Shown: positions 1 through 10,196 of the stretch, piece by piece | Layout: each line of letters begins with the position of its first letter | How positions within the stretch are numbered: position 1 is the stretch's first letter | NCBI GenBank assembly: GCA_024220505.1 | Contig: JAKZZE010000011.1 | Coordinates: forward strand, 496,001 to 560,000 | Source of the DNA: Rhizopus arrhizus | Taxonomy: Eukaryota; Mucoromycota; Mucoromycetes; Mucorales; Rhizopodaceae | Direction: 5' to 3' | Length of the DNA stretch: 64,000 nucleotides | Made by a program: the position numbers and the translations under genes | The notes under the pieces: generated by a model | Seen by the model: only the letters and a program-made list of their open reading frames with translations | Told to the model about the DNA's origin: nothing | The model's database searches: none

Positions 1-1396
1 TTTAATAGCATCCACGTCTACCGGAATGGTTGTATTGTCTAAATATATAACATGCGTGATGAATGCTGAAATTGGGCTAGGATAAAACAAATGATCTGGA
101 AATGGCGGATAAGATGAAGGTGGTGTGTGTATGTTTATATGTCTACTAGACGTATAATAGCCGTCAGACTGACAATTGTCATAAAATATTCGACGAGCAT
201 CAATATGCTGGCTCTCATTCAATGCTTCTGTAATAGTATGAATGAAATCGAGAGCTGTATAGCCATGTGTTTCACGATCTTGACTTCCATTCAATAACAA
301 TATCTTGTGCTTTAGACTTTGTGAGTATGCAATCGCGTTCCCGACATTCCTCAAGATAAGACAAGGGACGAGTGATGTATAAAGGGACCCAATTGAATAA
401 ATAAGTGTTTGTTTGGTGGATAGCAGACTAATCACCTTTGGATTAGGCACTGGGTAGATCTCTTGTCCATAGTCGTTTACATAATATATTCTTCTGATAG
501 GTGAATCAAGTTTTTCTTTTACATGCTTTGAGAAAAAGAGATTGGTACTCTCTTCTGAGTGTAGTGACGATGTATCGTCGTACTCGTTAAATGAAGTAGA
601 TCGATCATTTGGGTTTATACTTTTTGATATACATCGAGTACCATCAGCAGAAGTAGGTGTTGAAGGGTGAGATATTTCGCATTGACCAGTTAATGTTGAA
701 CCATTCAGTAGGGTAGCAGCAATAGTCACTGTTTGATCTGTATTTACCACTGGTGTTACTAGGCCAGGTACACCGATAATGGAAGCAAATAAAAACAGGG
801 CAGCCTCCAGTGAACCAGTAAATATTCGAGCTCCAGTGAGTAAAAAGTTCCCTATACTTCCATTGCAAAAATTGAATCGTTTATGTGCTCTTTTTAATAT
901 TTCTACATTAAATAATGTCAGAAAACTATGGATGGCTTCTTTTTTTTCAATTGAGATATGAAACCAAAGTCTAGGTGGATGCATAAATAAATGTATTTTT
1001 TTATGCTAATGTACTCTGTTTTTTTACTTGTGTCTTCCTTCTAATATAAGAGACCATTCATCACGAGCCTGCTGATGAACAGGCAGTCGGTAACTTAGTA
1101 AATTTTTAATGGCCACCGCCTCTTGATCTTCATGGTTGAACAAGTCCATTAGTTTTAAAAGCCTTGATCTCAAGTCCCCAACACTTGGACCATGTAATAC
1201 TCTTAACAGTTCGCTCTAGAGTAAACAAACATGTTGGATTCTTTTCACATTTTTTATTTTTTATACATACAGTTGATCCGCCATTATCACTAACACCAAG
1301 CACATAGCTGACTTGATGGTTCGATACTTTGTGAAATGCATTTAATATATGGTTGCAAGCAGATCCACCAGAGAATACAACAAAACTTGATGACAT
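1..1396 (-). CDS. CofD/YvcK-like (UPF0052) family protein, 3' end outside window
   Basis: Exons on the minus strand are about 1271-1396, 1028-1215 and 1-970, and the frame is still open at the window edge (428 codons visible). The N-terminus carries the glycine-rich SGGSACN segment (residues 9-15). DNGGST (37-42) runs across the first intron into SELLRVLHGPSVGDLRSR, the signature of the CofD/YvcK fold, which binds a nucleotide-like ligand. Further in, GSIGNFLLTGARI and VNTDQTVTIAATLLNG also fit the family. Family knowledge: bacterial YvcK affects carbon metabolism and cell-wall growth, CofD makes coenzyme F420, and fungal members have no settled reaction. Both introns are 55-57 bp. The start at 1396 is the only Met ahead of the motif. 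Confidence 0.85.
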
Positions 1397-2732
1397 TATT
1401 AAAATAGAGAAAGTAAAGGAGAAATAAAGGAGTAAAGATGATTTTCGAACAGGGATATTTAACTCAAAGTTGATAACAAGAATAAAAATAGGCCAGTCAT
1501 TATTTTCTTGAGGTATTTTTTGAAGTAAACTCTTCGAAAATATACACCAAAAATAATCCGATTGCTATTGTTATTATTAAAATAAACAGTTTGCGTGAAT
1601 CTAAAACAGAAAGCCCACTTTTTATAAGCAGCTTTTTTTTGTCTAATGAGGCAAGCGCATAAACATTACACAAAAGGCGTGAAATAAATTTTTAGCTCAA
1701 AATATGTTTCAATGATGATCATCACAAGTATTACACAATGTTAGTTTTAATTAAATGTTTGTCACTGCAATAAAATTTGTTAATGAACAATGCACATATA
1801 AAAAATAAAGTACAGAAGAACGTAGATCAATACTTTGTATGAAACTCGATAGACCTTTTTCTTTTCCTTTCTTTTCCTTTTTCTCTTTTCTATTTTCCTT
1901 TTTCTTTTTTGTGTGTAAATTTCTTTTAAAAATTTGCACAAAAGAAAAAAAAAAAAAGCATTGTATGCTAATCGAACGGGTAAAAAAAAGATGAATTATT
2001 AGGTATTCTCAATAAGAAAACTTTTTTTTTTATTTTAGTGAATCAATTGAATGATGTCATTTTTACTTAAGAAAAATAAGAAAGAAATTATTTTCCTTTC
2101 CCTTAAAATAAGCCAATGAAGATTAACAAAGATACTAATCTTGAGGATCAAAGAAGATATGAGTCAATTGGGTTCCCGGTCCCTTTTTACACGTACTTTT
2201 ATATAAAATATTCTAAAAACAATTTATAGTCTGCTTTGACTACAGAACAAACGTTCATTCAATTACAATAAGATTCGCTTTTCTCTCTTACAATCAAGTT
2301 GCTAAGTAAGGATAGCTTACTTTTATGACTAACTTATGTTATTTAAATTTTTGATGACTGTACCTTCTGAGTTAATTATATTTGAGTTATTTATTACGAG
2401 TATCTATCTTTGATACTCTGAGGGCTTTATTTTCTCTTTTTATTTATACAGTGTGAAATAATGTATACAAAAAATCATATAAAATACATTTATACACGCG
2501 TGAACACAAGCGATTACTATATCCTTTTGTGTTGTTGAGCAAAATATAAATTGTTTATGCAAAAATTCGTTACACTAGATGCCGATTCTCTCCGGTAAAA
2601 GTTTAAGCCCATCTTTCATCTACATCTTTTTCTAAAAAAATTTGCGTACGCGTTTCAATATAAAAGAGAGAAAAATAACAAGAATTGCTTTTTCCTAACT
2701 TTATTTTTGTGATAATTTTTTAAAAGCAAACC
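1397..2732. other. Divergent intergenic region between the CofD-like gene and THI5
   Basis: About 1.3 kb without a convincing reading frame. It is AT-rich with several A and T runs and a pyrimidine-rich stretch near 1855-1935. It must hold the promoters of both flanking genes, which start outwards from it. I see no clear repeat or RNA gene. Confidence 0.6.
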
Positions 2733-3823
2733 ATGGTGAACACTGAAAAGATTACTTGTCTCTTGAACTGGAAAGCTACTCCTTATCATCTGCCTCTCTT
2801 CCTTGCCTCTCAACTTGGTTACTTTACTGATGAAGGTATCAAGGTTGCTATTCTCGAGCCCAATGACCCCTCGGATGTTACAGAAATCATTGGCTCTGGT
2901 AAAGCTGACCTTGGTTTGAAGGCTATGATTCACACGATTGCTGGAAAGGCTAGAGGATATGACATTAAGTCCATTGGTACTCTTTTGGATGAACCTTTTA
3001 CTGGTGTCATTCACTTGAAGCATAAGAGCGGTATCACTGATTTCCATTCCCTCCGAGGCAAGCGTATCGGTTATGTAGGTGAATTTGGCAAGATCCAATT
3101 GGACGAATTAACGCAACACTTTGGTATGACTCCCTCTGACTATCATGCCATTCGCGTTGGTATGAACGTGACTGATGCAATCATTCGCGGTGACATCGAT
3201 GCCGGTATTGGTATCGAGAATGTTCAGCAAGTAGAATTAGAAGAATGGTCTGTTCAACAAGGAAGATCTCGTGACGATGTTCAAATGCTTCGTATTGATG
3301 AATTGGCTGAATTGGGTTGCTGCTGTTTCTGTTCCGTAAAGAGAAAGAAGGAAAATGATAGCTTTATTGTGTTAATTACTTGTATTAGATACTCTATATT
3401 GGTAACGAAAACTTTATCAAAAACAACCCTGAAAAAGTTGAAAAGTACCTTCGTGCCATCAAGCGTGCTACTGACTACATGATAGCTCATCCTGCTGATG
3501 CCTACAATACTTTTGTAAAATCCAAGACTCACTTGGACACTGACGTCCAACGCAAAATCTTCCAACGTTCCTTCCGCTACTTTTCTCGTGACCTCAAGAA
3601 TGTAGAGCGTGATTGGAACAAGGTTACTGCGTACTGTAAGCGTCTTGATATTGTCAGTAGTGACTTTAAGCAGAACCAGACCAACGAATACTTGACCTGG
3701 CCTCTTCTTCCTGAATCTGAGCCTGGTGTTGAACCCGCTACTGTTGAAACAGGTGTAGTCAAAGGTGGCTGTACTCGTTGTTTGCACAGCAGTATTGCAC
3801 CACCTGAACTTGCTGCTTTATAA
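2733..3823 (+). CDS. THI5: HMP-P (4-amino-5-hydroxymethyl-2-methylpyrimidine phosphate) synthase
   Basis: Two exons, 2733-3335 and 3389-3823, separated by a 53-bp GT-AG intron, encode 345 residues; yeast Thi5 is 340. The family makes the thiamine pyrimidine precursor by consuming its own active-site histidine and bound PLP, so it is a single-turnover enzyme. Visible here: GLKAMIH (61-67) with the PLP lysine (K63) and the substrate histidine (H67) just after it, and the family-diagnostic CCCFC (196-200) immediately before the intron. The fold is the NMT1/THI5 periplasmic-binding-protein type. A TPP aptamer lies about 90 nt past the stop, which strongly suggests feedback control by TPP. The start at 2733 matches the family N-terminus. 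Confidence 0.97.
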
Positions 3824-3914
3824 GGTATAAAATAGATTAAGCAAATAATTTTTTATTAACATCTTTATTTTACACTTCCTTCCTTTTTGATTAAAAAGGG
3901 AGAGGAAAAGTAAT

Positions 3915-4040
3915 GGTCGACACTAGGGGAGCTCAAAGCTTGTCTTTTTCTTTTTCATAGAAAAGCTGTGCTTTGTGGCTGAGAACTTAAAACTCTCATT
4001 ACCTGATCAGGCTAGTACCTGCGAAGGGAAGTTGTCGACC
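3915..4040 (+). promoter_or_regulatory. TPP riboswitch aptamer in the 3' UTR of THI5
   Basis: A complete TPP (thi-box) aptamer. P1 is a perfect 7-bp helix, GGTCGAC (3915-3921) with GTCGACC (4034-4040). The core ACTAGGGG follows. A P3 helix CAAAGC/GCTTTG (3934-3939 with 3970-3975) closes a loop of about 30 nt. The conserved GCTGAGA is at 3978-3984, ACCTGATCAGG at 4001-4011, P5 CAGG/CCTG at 4008-4011 with 4018-4021, and GCGAAGGGAAG at 4021-4031. It lies 91 nt after the THI5 stop on the same strand, and no plus-strand host gene follows for kilobases, so it belongs to the THI5 3' UTR. The P3 loop contains a pyrimidine tract ending CATAG (acceptor-like). An AATAAA lies at 4049-4054, just past P1. 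Confidence 0.93.
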
Positions 4041-4055
4041 CTCAACTAAATAAAA

Positions 4056-5695
4056 TATTCCTCTTTATAACAATACTTATTGTGTCATTTTTCGGGTTTC
4101 CCATACCTCTTCAGATAAAATTTCTATGTGTTTTCAGTTCCCAAATTGCTGCTTTAGTGTGCCCTTTCTAGAGGCACGGTAAAATTTATATTTCTAACGA
4201 TTGAGGTGATTTTTTATGAAGGCGTTGAATGCAAGTTTTTGATCAATCAAAATGCATAAGAATATTCTTAAATTCGTTATTCTATTAATTTGGTTTAATC
4301 CAGAATTCAAATGCCACAAATCTTTTGCGATATTGTTTATGCTTTTGACGTCCTTAAAATCAGCAATCTTACCTTCAGTTAAATTGTATAAAAGCCAACA
4401 TTTCTTGATTAGAACAAGTCATAAGCTTTATATTATCCTGCAAGTTGAAAAAATTCAGTAACTTTTTAGTCTGTAGCAAACAGTTGAATTAGCTTTAGTA
4501 AAAGTAAGCAAGCTTTTAAGGGAACAAGGCAAAGTCAATTTTATATTTTCTTGGCAAAGCACTTGACTATATGACCACGAATAAACTATTGTTTGGGTAA
4601 AGGAACTTAAGAATAGAAGTTTGATTAACATGAAAGGCTTCTTGTTTATTTGGACAATATTTTGGAATTTATGGATACTGATTATGATAAGGTCTTGCTC
4701 ATCAAAAGAATCTTTATTTAGCACATTTTACTTCTAAGATCATTAAGGTCAAAATCAAGATTATTATGAACAAATCTAAGCAATTTTTTAAAATATAAAT
4801 AAAAATTTATCGTCATAAAAGACACAGTCAAGCATTCAAAGCAAATCAGATTCGACGAAACCCTTATAAGCTTTTGGGATCAGCAGTCTCGATGACTAAA
4901 TACTTATTTTGTTCTGGTGATTACAGACTGAGTTGTGGAAAAACAAAGAATCTAAGGAGATCAACTCAACTCAGAAAACTGCGGATAGAACACCAAAAAT
5001 GATAAAAATCATGAAATATGAATAACACTGCTTGCACAATGTCCACTCGAGAGAAAAAAAGTTACAAGGCTCTAGCTTTGCGATCATGACGAACAGCTCA
5101 GACAGACATAACTAGTTAACAAACGAATGTACTTATGAACCTGAATGTACCAAGTGGGAATAGGTGCAGATTGCCAAACACAAATAAGTATTTATATTCA
5201 GCTAAAATTCAATTATTGCATCGTGTTGTCTCATCGTTTGATACCATTCGGAAATATCGTCCATCTATCTTGGACGCAAAAGCAATGCTAACAAATCTTT
5301 CATTCACAGCAAATGCTTTTGTACCGCATCGGATAACCCCGCTTGCTTCCATCCTCCGATGCTTCAAAAAAAAAAAAAAAAAAAGCGAGTAAAAAAGTGC
5401 TTTATGATTATCAATTAAATCGATGCAATGATAATCTATTAAAATCACTTTCTTCCTTTTTCATGTTTGAGTAAAAATGTAGCTTAGAAATATGAGTAAA
5501 AATATGGCTGCGTGATATTTTTTTGAAAAGTGCATTTATGATTTCGATTAAAATAACGGATTTTATTCAATTAAACGTCCTATTGGGCGCAATGAAAGAC
5601 CGCCCGGACGAGGTCAGAAGGTTTGTAAAAGAATCTAAAAAACCCCTTTGGGCACAAGGGTAAGTGATAAGAATAAAGGCAAATGAGGCTAAGGA
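4056..5695. other. Gene-free region downstream of THI5
   Basis: About 1.6 kb, AT-rich, with only short open frames lacking recognisable domains or coding character. It contains an A run near 5367-5384. The pyrimidine tract and CAG at about 4099-4114 could be a 3' splice acceptor for a THI5 3'-UTR intron. Nothing else is supported. Confidence 0.5.
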
Positions 5696-6316
5696 TTATT
5701 TGTTACCATCGAGCCAACGAAGAAAACGTTCACCCGATGAGTTGGTTTCCTGGGGGAAGCAGTCGTGTTGAAGTTGGTCTATTTCAAAGAGAATGGAACA
5801 GATAGTCGGCCAATAAAACCGCCAAGAGTCAACATACCTTTGGGAGACGCGAGGAATTGTGGGAAGCTTATTGAGAAGAAAAGACAGAGAATCCGAGATG
5901 GAGATTGGGAGGCATAGTCGTTGATGTATCTGACGGCATGTAATGACGTGTGAACGAGTGAGCATACAAGTAGGATGTATGAGACATTAACGTGGTTTCC
6001 CTCCAGGCAACCAGCCAAGGCGCCAACGAATACAGCGACTACGCTCTTGATGGGTCATGGGTATCCAGAGGATTGGGTCAATAGATAATTTTGGACGGCA
6101 CTACGAGAGGAGCTTTGATCCATAACCGTTCATTCGTTGTTGGAGGCGCTGTTGCATGTATGCTTTCTTAACAGAGCGGAAGGTCCGCACTGTCAAGTCT
6201 TCAAGAGGCGTAGGTAGTTGCTTCCAAAGGAATATGTTGGAGAGGGCATGCCATTGATATCCTCGAATATGTTGTACACTGGGGAGCAAATAGCCAAGGA
6301 GGGAGTCATCTGGCAC
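5696..6316 (-). pseudogene. Decayed C-terminal fragment of a LINE-like (non-LTR) retrotransposon reverse transcriptase
   Basis: Reading the minus strand across two frames gives THQERSRCIRWRLGWLPGGKP, then MLTRSHVITCRQIHQRLCLP, then LSFLLNKLPTIPR and a WPTIC segment. I recognise this as the C-terminal region found in Mucorales LINE-type reverse transcriptases. There are in-frame stops (for example just after GGKPR) and at least one frame change between about 6101 and 6060. No catalytic YxDD region is present, so this is a 3' remnant. The lower-coordinate end runs into non-coding sequence with a short C/G-rich patch near 5585-5665 that may be its 3' tail. The family assignment is from memory of such proteins, not from a search. 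Confidence 0.6.
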
Positions 6317-6351
6317 GTATCATTTATGATTTCTGAAAAAAGTAGACTCTT

Positions 6352-7097
6352 TTCCAAAATGAAAGTCGCACCCTGCCGAAAATGAAGTCACGGATTGACA
6401 AAAATAGAAGTCGTGTTTGCCCAAAAAACATTTCGCACGAGGATTTTAGAAAAAATTGTGTTCTTCTTGATGAGTCGGCTTTCTATATCAATATGAAGCG
6501 TACTATGGCATGGTCAAAAAAAAAAAGGGTCTGCTGCTGTGGTCACTGTCCCCAAAACAAGAGCAAAAACGACTACTATTCTGGGTGCAATCTCGGCCTC
6601 TGGACTGATTCAATGCAACTTGAGACTTCCACAAGCACCAATTAGAAAAAGAAAGCGAACAAATACTTCTGAAGTGATTAGCAGAGGAACAGTTACTGGT
6701 CATTATCTTAGCTTTATGAAGGCTACAATGGATGAAATGGATAAGTTTGAACATATGAAAGGATATTATTTGGTCATGGATAACGCTCCTATTCATAAGG
6801 CTGACATTATTTCCAAATACATTAAATCTCGAGGATATCGATGTGCTTATCTTCCATCATACTCACCCGAACTGAATCCTATCGAACAGTTTTTGTCTAT
6901 CGTTAAGAGTAAAGTAAAGCGCAACAGGTTCTTAGAGAGCGAGACATTGATGACACGAATCAGCGAGGCATCTAATAGCTTGAAATTGAGTGACTTTAAA
7001 GGATTTGTTTCTCATTCTCATAAATGTTTAGACAGTTGTCGTAACGGAGAGCCACTGTGATATACATTCATGGATGCAAGCGAGAATTCAATTCTCC
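6352..7097 (+). repeat. Left arm of a 746-bp inverted repeat (Tc1-like transposon fragment)
   Basis: This segment is repeated in inverted orientation at 8202-8947 with the same length. No mismatch was found in the stretches compared by eye, and both encoded reading frames are identical. The arm ends at the palindrome GAGAATTCAATTCTC and a following C. Outside this segment the two copies diverge abruptly at both ends. Confidence 0.9.
6382..7060 (+). pseudogene. Tc1/mariner-type DDE transposase fragment, frameshifted, copy 1
   Basis: The reading frame runs from 6382 and shifts at an 11-A tract (6516-6526) into the frame ending at 7060. The DDE triad is visible as LLDESAF (before the shift), VMDNAPIH and LNPIEQF. 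The spacing from the second D to the E is 34 residues, as in Tc1-type DD34E enzymes, and YLPSYSPELNPIE is typical of the family. The N-terminal helix-turn-helix part is missing, because the arm begins inside the linker. With one A fewer the frame would be continuous through WSKK-GSAAVVTVPK. The fragment is therefore not a functional transposase unless the A-tract is slipped over. Confidence 0.85.
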
Positions 7098-8201
7098 TAA
7101 AAAAAAAAGGACTACGTGGATTAGGTGGATTAAGTGGATTAGGTGGAATTAGGCGGGTGGGATTGGAAAGTTTCGCATGCTTTCGTAAACGACCAAGAGC
7201 ATTAAATTGATGTAAAATGACACAAGTTCAGATTGTTATGTTTGTCGTTCCAGAGGGTCAAGATCAGTTAGTTGTTTCATTGAAGATGCCGCTCTTGATG
7301 AAAACCTAGCCAAAAAAAGTACCAAATGGTATCAAGAAATCGCACAATCTGTCATGTTACTTTTACTTCAAAAAAAGAAAAAAAAAAAGAAGAGGATTTC
7401 ATAGTGCTTTAATGTTTTTTTTTTTTTTTTTTTCGTAAAATTGTTGGTAAATCATAAACTATACAAGAACAAGGACATACTAGTGAAGGGGTATTTTTGT
7501 GGAAAATAATAATTTGTTGGATTCCATTTCATCAACCGACACAGCTCCTGTGTATTCGTTATGCAATTGTTGATGGACCATTGTTTGCTTTCGCAACATG
7601 CCTACGAGTTTGGCCACAAGTTCAAATACCTTTAACCATTTGTACCGATCATTGTAAGTCATTGGAATGTCCGCAAATCGCAATTCTTCATGAATGTATC
7701 CGCCAATGTTATCAGGATCCAAGCTTGTTGAACAAAGTGTGATCGTGCTGCAGACAGATTGCACAGAAAAGGTACGTAGATTCGTTGCCGTCGAAAATCG
7801 TCCATCTTGAAACTTTCGAACCAGCGCGTTCAATAGGGATATTGAGCTATGAACGTTCTTAAGAGTATCATCCTTTGTGTGCGTAATATCTTCCTCATGC
7901 GGTCCTGATGACGCTTCCAAAACAAATAAACCTTCGTGATACGGATTGTATCCAAGACCATCCACGTTTCTTGATGATCCAAGCTTCCAAACATCTGTGT
8001 CCATCATGGATTGGATATGAGATTGTGGGATCGTTTCGCACCATTCAAAACCAAGAAGACCTGTTTGATCACCAATGGATTGAAAAATGGGAATAACCTT
8101 GTCAATCCAAAATGTTCGTTCTGATTTTGGTTTAAACACTTGCGCTCGATAACATTTGCCAGCAAAATCAACCTAATTCCACCACCTAATCCACCTAATC
8201 C
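7098..8201. repeat. Spacer of the inverted repeat, edged by GGATTAGGT-type short repeats
   Basis: Between the two transposase arms lie 1,104 bp. Just inside each arm are short imperfect repeats of the GGATTAGGTGG type, at about 7115-7160 in plus orientation and about 8172-8201 in the opposite orientation, so the inverted symmetry continues into the spacer. Two long A/T runs (7370-7390 and 7418-7434) sit next to the 3' end of the enclosed reading frame. Confidence 0.7.
7480..8160 (-). pseudogene. 5'-truncated lineage-specific protein, possible PD-(D/E)XK-like family, trapped between transposon arms
   Basis: An open frame of about 225 codons starts without a Met right inside the right-hand short repeats (first recognisable residues VDFAGKCYRAQVFKPK) and ends at 7480. 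It reads through FWIDKVIPIFQSIGD, VDGLGYNPYHEGLFVLEASS and later helices with a QTMVHQQLH segment. The D-x-L-G...E-x-x-x-x-E-A-S-S pattern resembles the putative nuclease core of an expanded Mucorales family, other members of which seem to lie at 62.9 and 41 kb. The start codon and N-terminus are missing, so it is most likely a captured gene fragment. Function is unknown; the nuclease link is inference. Confidence 0.55.
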
Positions 8202-8947
8202 GGAGAATTGAATTCTCGCTTGCATCCATGAATGTATATCACAGTGGCTCTCCGTTACGACAACTGTCTAAACATTTATGAGAATGAGAAACAAATCCTT
8301 TAAAGTCACTCAATTTCAAGCTATTAGATGCCTCGCTGATTCGTGTCATCAATGTCTCGCTCTCTAAGAACCTGTTGCGCTTTACTTTACTCTTAACGAT
8401 AGACAAAAACTGTTCGATAGGATTCAGTTCGGGTGAGTATGATGGAAGATAAGCACATCGATATCCTCGAGATTTAATGTATTTGGAAATAATGTCAGCC
8501 TTATGAATAGGAGCGTTATCCATGACCAAATAATATCCTTTCATATGTTCAAACTTATCCATTTCATCCATTGTAGCCTTCATAAAGCTAAGATAATGAC
8601 CAGTAACTGTTCCTCTGCTAATCACTTCAGAAGTATTTGTTCGCTTTCTTTTTCTAATTGGTGCTTGTGGAAGTCTCAAGTTGCATTGAATCAGTCCAGA
8701 GGCCGAGATTGCACCCAGAATAGTAGTCGTTTTTGCTCTTGTTTTGGGGACAGTGACCACAGCAGCAGACCCTTTTTTTTTTTGACCATGCCATAGTACG
8801 CTTCATATTGATATAGAAAGCCGACTCATCAAGAAGAACACAATTTTTTCTAAAATCCTCGTGCGAAATGTTTTTTGGGCAAACACGACTTCTATTTTTG
8901 TCAATCCGTGACTTCATTTTCGGCAGGGTGCGACTTTCATTTTGGAA
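8202..8947 (-). repeat. Right arm of the 746-bp inverted repeat
   Basis: Reverse complement of 6352-7097 with the same length. The outer boundary falls in TTTGGAA (8941-8947). Beyond it the sequence is AT-rich and unrelated to the left flank. Confidence 0.9.
8239..8917 (-). pseudogene. Tc1/mariner-type DDE transposase fragment, frameshifted, copy 2
   Basis: The encoded product is identical to the left copy: LLDESAF, VMDNAPIH and LNPIEQF with DD34E spacing. The same extra A in an 11-A run (seen as T on the plus strand near 8773-8783) breaks the frame at the same codon. A shared lesion means the copies were duplicated after the frameshift arose, or have been homogenised since, or the A-run is tolerated. 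Confidence 0.85.
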
Positions 8948-9403
8948 GTGTATATGAAAAACGTTTTAGAAAAAAGCTGAATTTTTCTTTTATTTTTTAG
9001 GAAATAAAAATAGCCATTAAAGCGTATAAAAAAGGGAAAGAAAAGGGTCATTATCTTTTCCCCTCAAAAGTGTGGAGAAGGGAATATTTTTTAAATGTTG
9101 CAAGTTGTGTATGTGTTAAAAAGACAATAAGTCCTTTTTTCCTTCTTTTTTGCGGTTTCTTTTTTTTTTTTTAGTTTCTTTTTTTTTGTTTTTATGCAGA
9201 AATGGGCGTTCAATAAAATGTTATTTTTTTTTTTGTATGTTTTTCTCTCTTTTTCTACTTTTTTTTGTTTTTTTTTTTTTTTTTTTTTGTATATAAGAAA
9301 AGAAAGGAAAAAAAAAAAGAACAATAATAATATGTATGTGTATATGTGTAATATGTGTGGGTGTATGTGTGTACGTCATTAAAAACTTTTTTTTTGGTTA
9401 TAC
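8948..9403. other. Simple-sequence region, A/T homopolymers
   Basis: About 450 bp dominated by T and A runs of 8-18 bases and a short GT-rich stretch (about 9333-9375). The apparent lysine- or phenylalanine-rich reading frames here are low-complexity artefacts. It probably includes the 3' UTR of the gene that follows on the minus strand. Confidence 0.6.
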
Positions 9404-10079
9404 TTAGGCACTCAATAATACAGTCGAAGTAGCAGTGGAAGTAGCCGGTCCAGCCGGTGGAGCATCAGGAAGAGTAAAATGATGTAGTAAAAACTGTTCT
9501 TGATCAATTTTCTTCAGCTTTTTAACACCTTGTATTTCATCTTCTTCCTCTTCTCTTGACCGCTTTGTTGTTGTTTCAGGTTCATGAGATAACAAATGAT
9601 TTGATTTAATGCAGTTTAATAGCAATTGAGTATCTTGTTCCTCTTGTTGAGTACTATTTATTGTATCCAAAAGTAATATATCACTTGTAGCTTTGTCTAC
9701 TTGATCAAACCATGACCAATCGCAGGAAAGCATATTATCAGAAATAGATTTGTCCTCAATAGAAGACTTTGCCTCAACCAGAGTATTCAGCTGGTCTTGA
9801 TTGCTATCAGTAAACATGAATTCATCTAACCCATCAGCTAACCAAGCATCCGGATGTAATTCTGAAAGAGCTTGTTGTTGTTTACGAACATGATTCCATA
9901 ATCTATTCAGTTATCAATGACACTTGTTGATGTATTTAATGTGTATGTGTGTACCTCGTAGTTAATAATATTTTTCTTAAAGGAACTTCATATCGAGATG
10001 GAATGGATGGGTATACTTTCATTTGACTAGCATCTGCTAAACGTTTCATTAAAACTTCTTTATTCATTAAATCCATCAT
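9404..10079 (-). CDS. Hypothetical protein, possible nuclear regulator
   Basis: Two exons on the minus strand, 9955-10079 and 9404-9902, with a 52-bp GT-AG intron. They give 207 residues starting MMDLMNKEVLMKRLADASQM. The join restores a continuous helix-like stretch, KILLTTRLWNHVRKQQQALS, then PDAWLADGLDEFMF. The rest is acidic and low-complexity with a basic KKLKK patch near the C-terminus that could be a nuclear localisation signal, and aromatic/acidic WSWFDQV that could serve as an activation-type segment. No known domain is recognised. The upstream extension to 10196 in the same frame is a hydrophobic low-complexity run and was not used as coding. Confidence 0.6.
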
Positions 10080-10196
10080 CAAGTAACAAAAAAAAAAAAA
10101 ATTATAAAATGAGAAAGAAAAGTGTAAAAAGAGAAAAAGAAAGGAATAAATTATAAAATGTTTGAACGAATGAGAAGATAGCGGAGTCCAAAACAA

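Noticed and set aside
2655..3098. 147-codon minus-strand open frame over THI5
   Set aside because: It lies antisense to the conserved THI5 first exon, and its protein has no recognisable features; a shadow frame.
3281..3787. 168-codon minus-strand open frame over THI5 exon 2
   Set aside because: Antisense shadow of a conserved coding exon crossing its intron.
4252..4461. Possible gene downstream of the TPP aptamer (which would make it a 5'-leader riboswitch)
   Set aside because: The 69-codon frame lacks any thiamine-related or other recognisable domain, so the aptamer was assigned to the THI5 3' UTR.
5135..5392. 85-codon plus-strand frame ending in poly-Lys
   Set aside because: The end is encoded by an A18 tract, and no domain is visible.
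9091..9382. Lys-rich and Phe-rich frames
   Set aside because: Produced by A and T homopolymers only.
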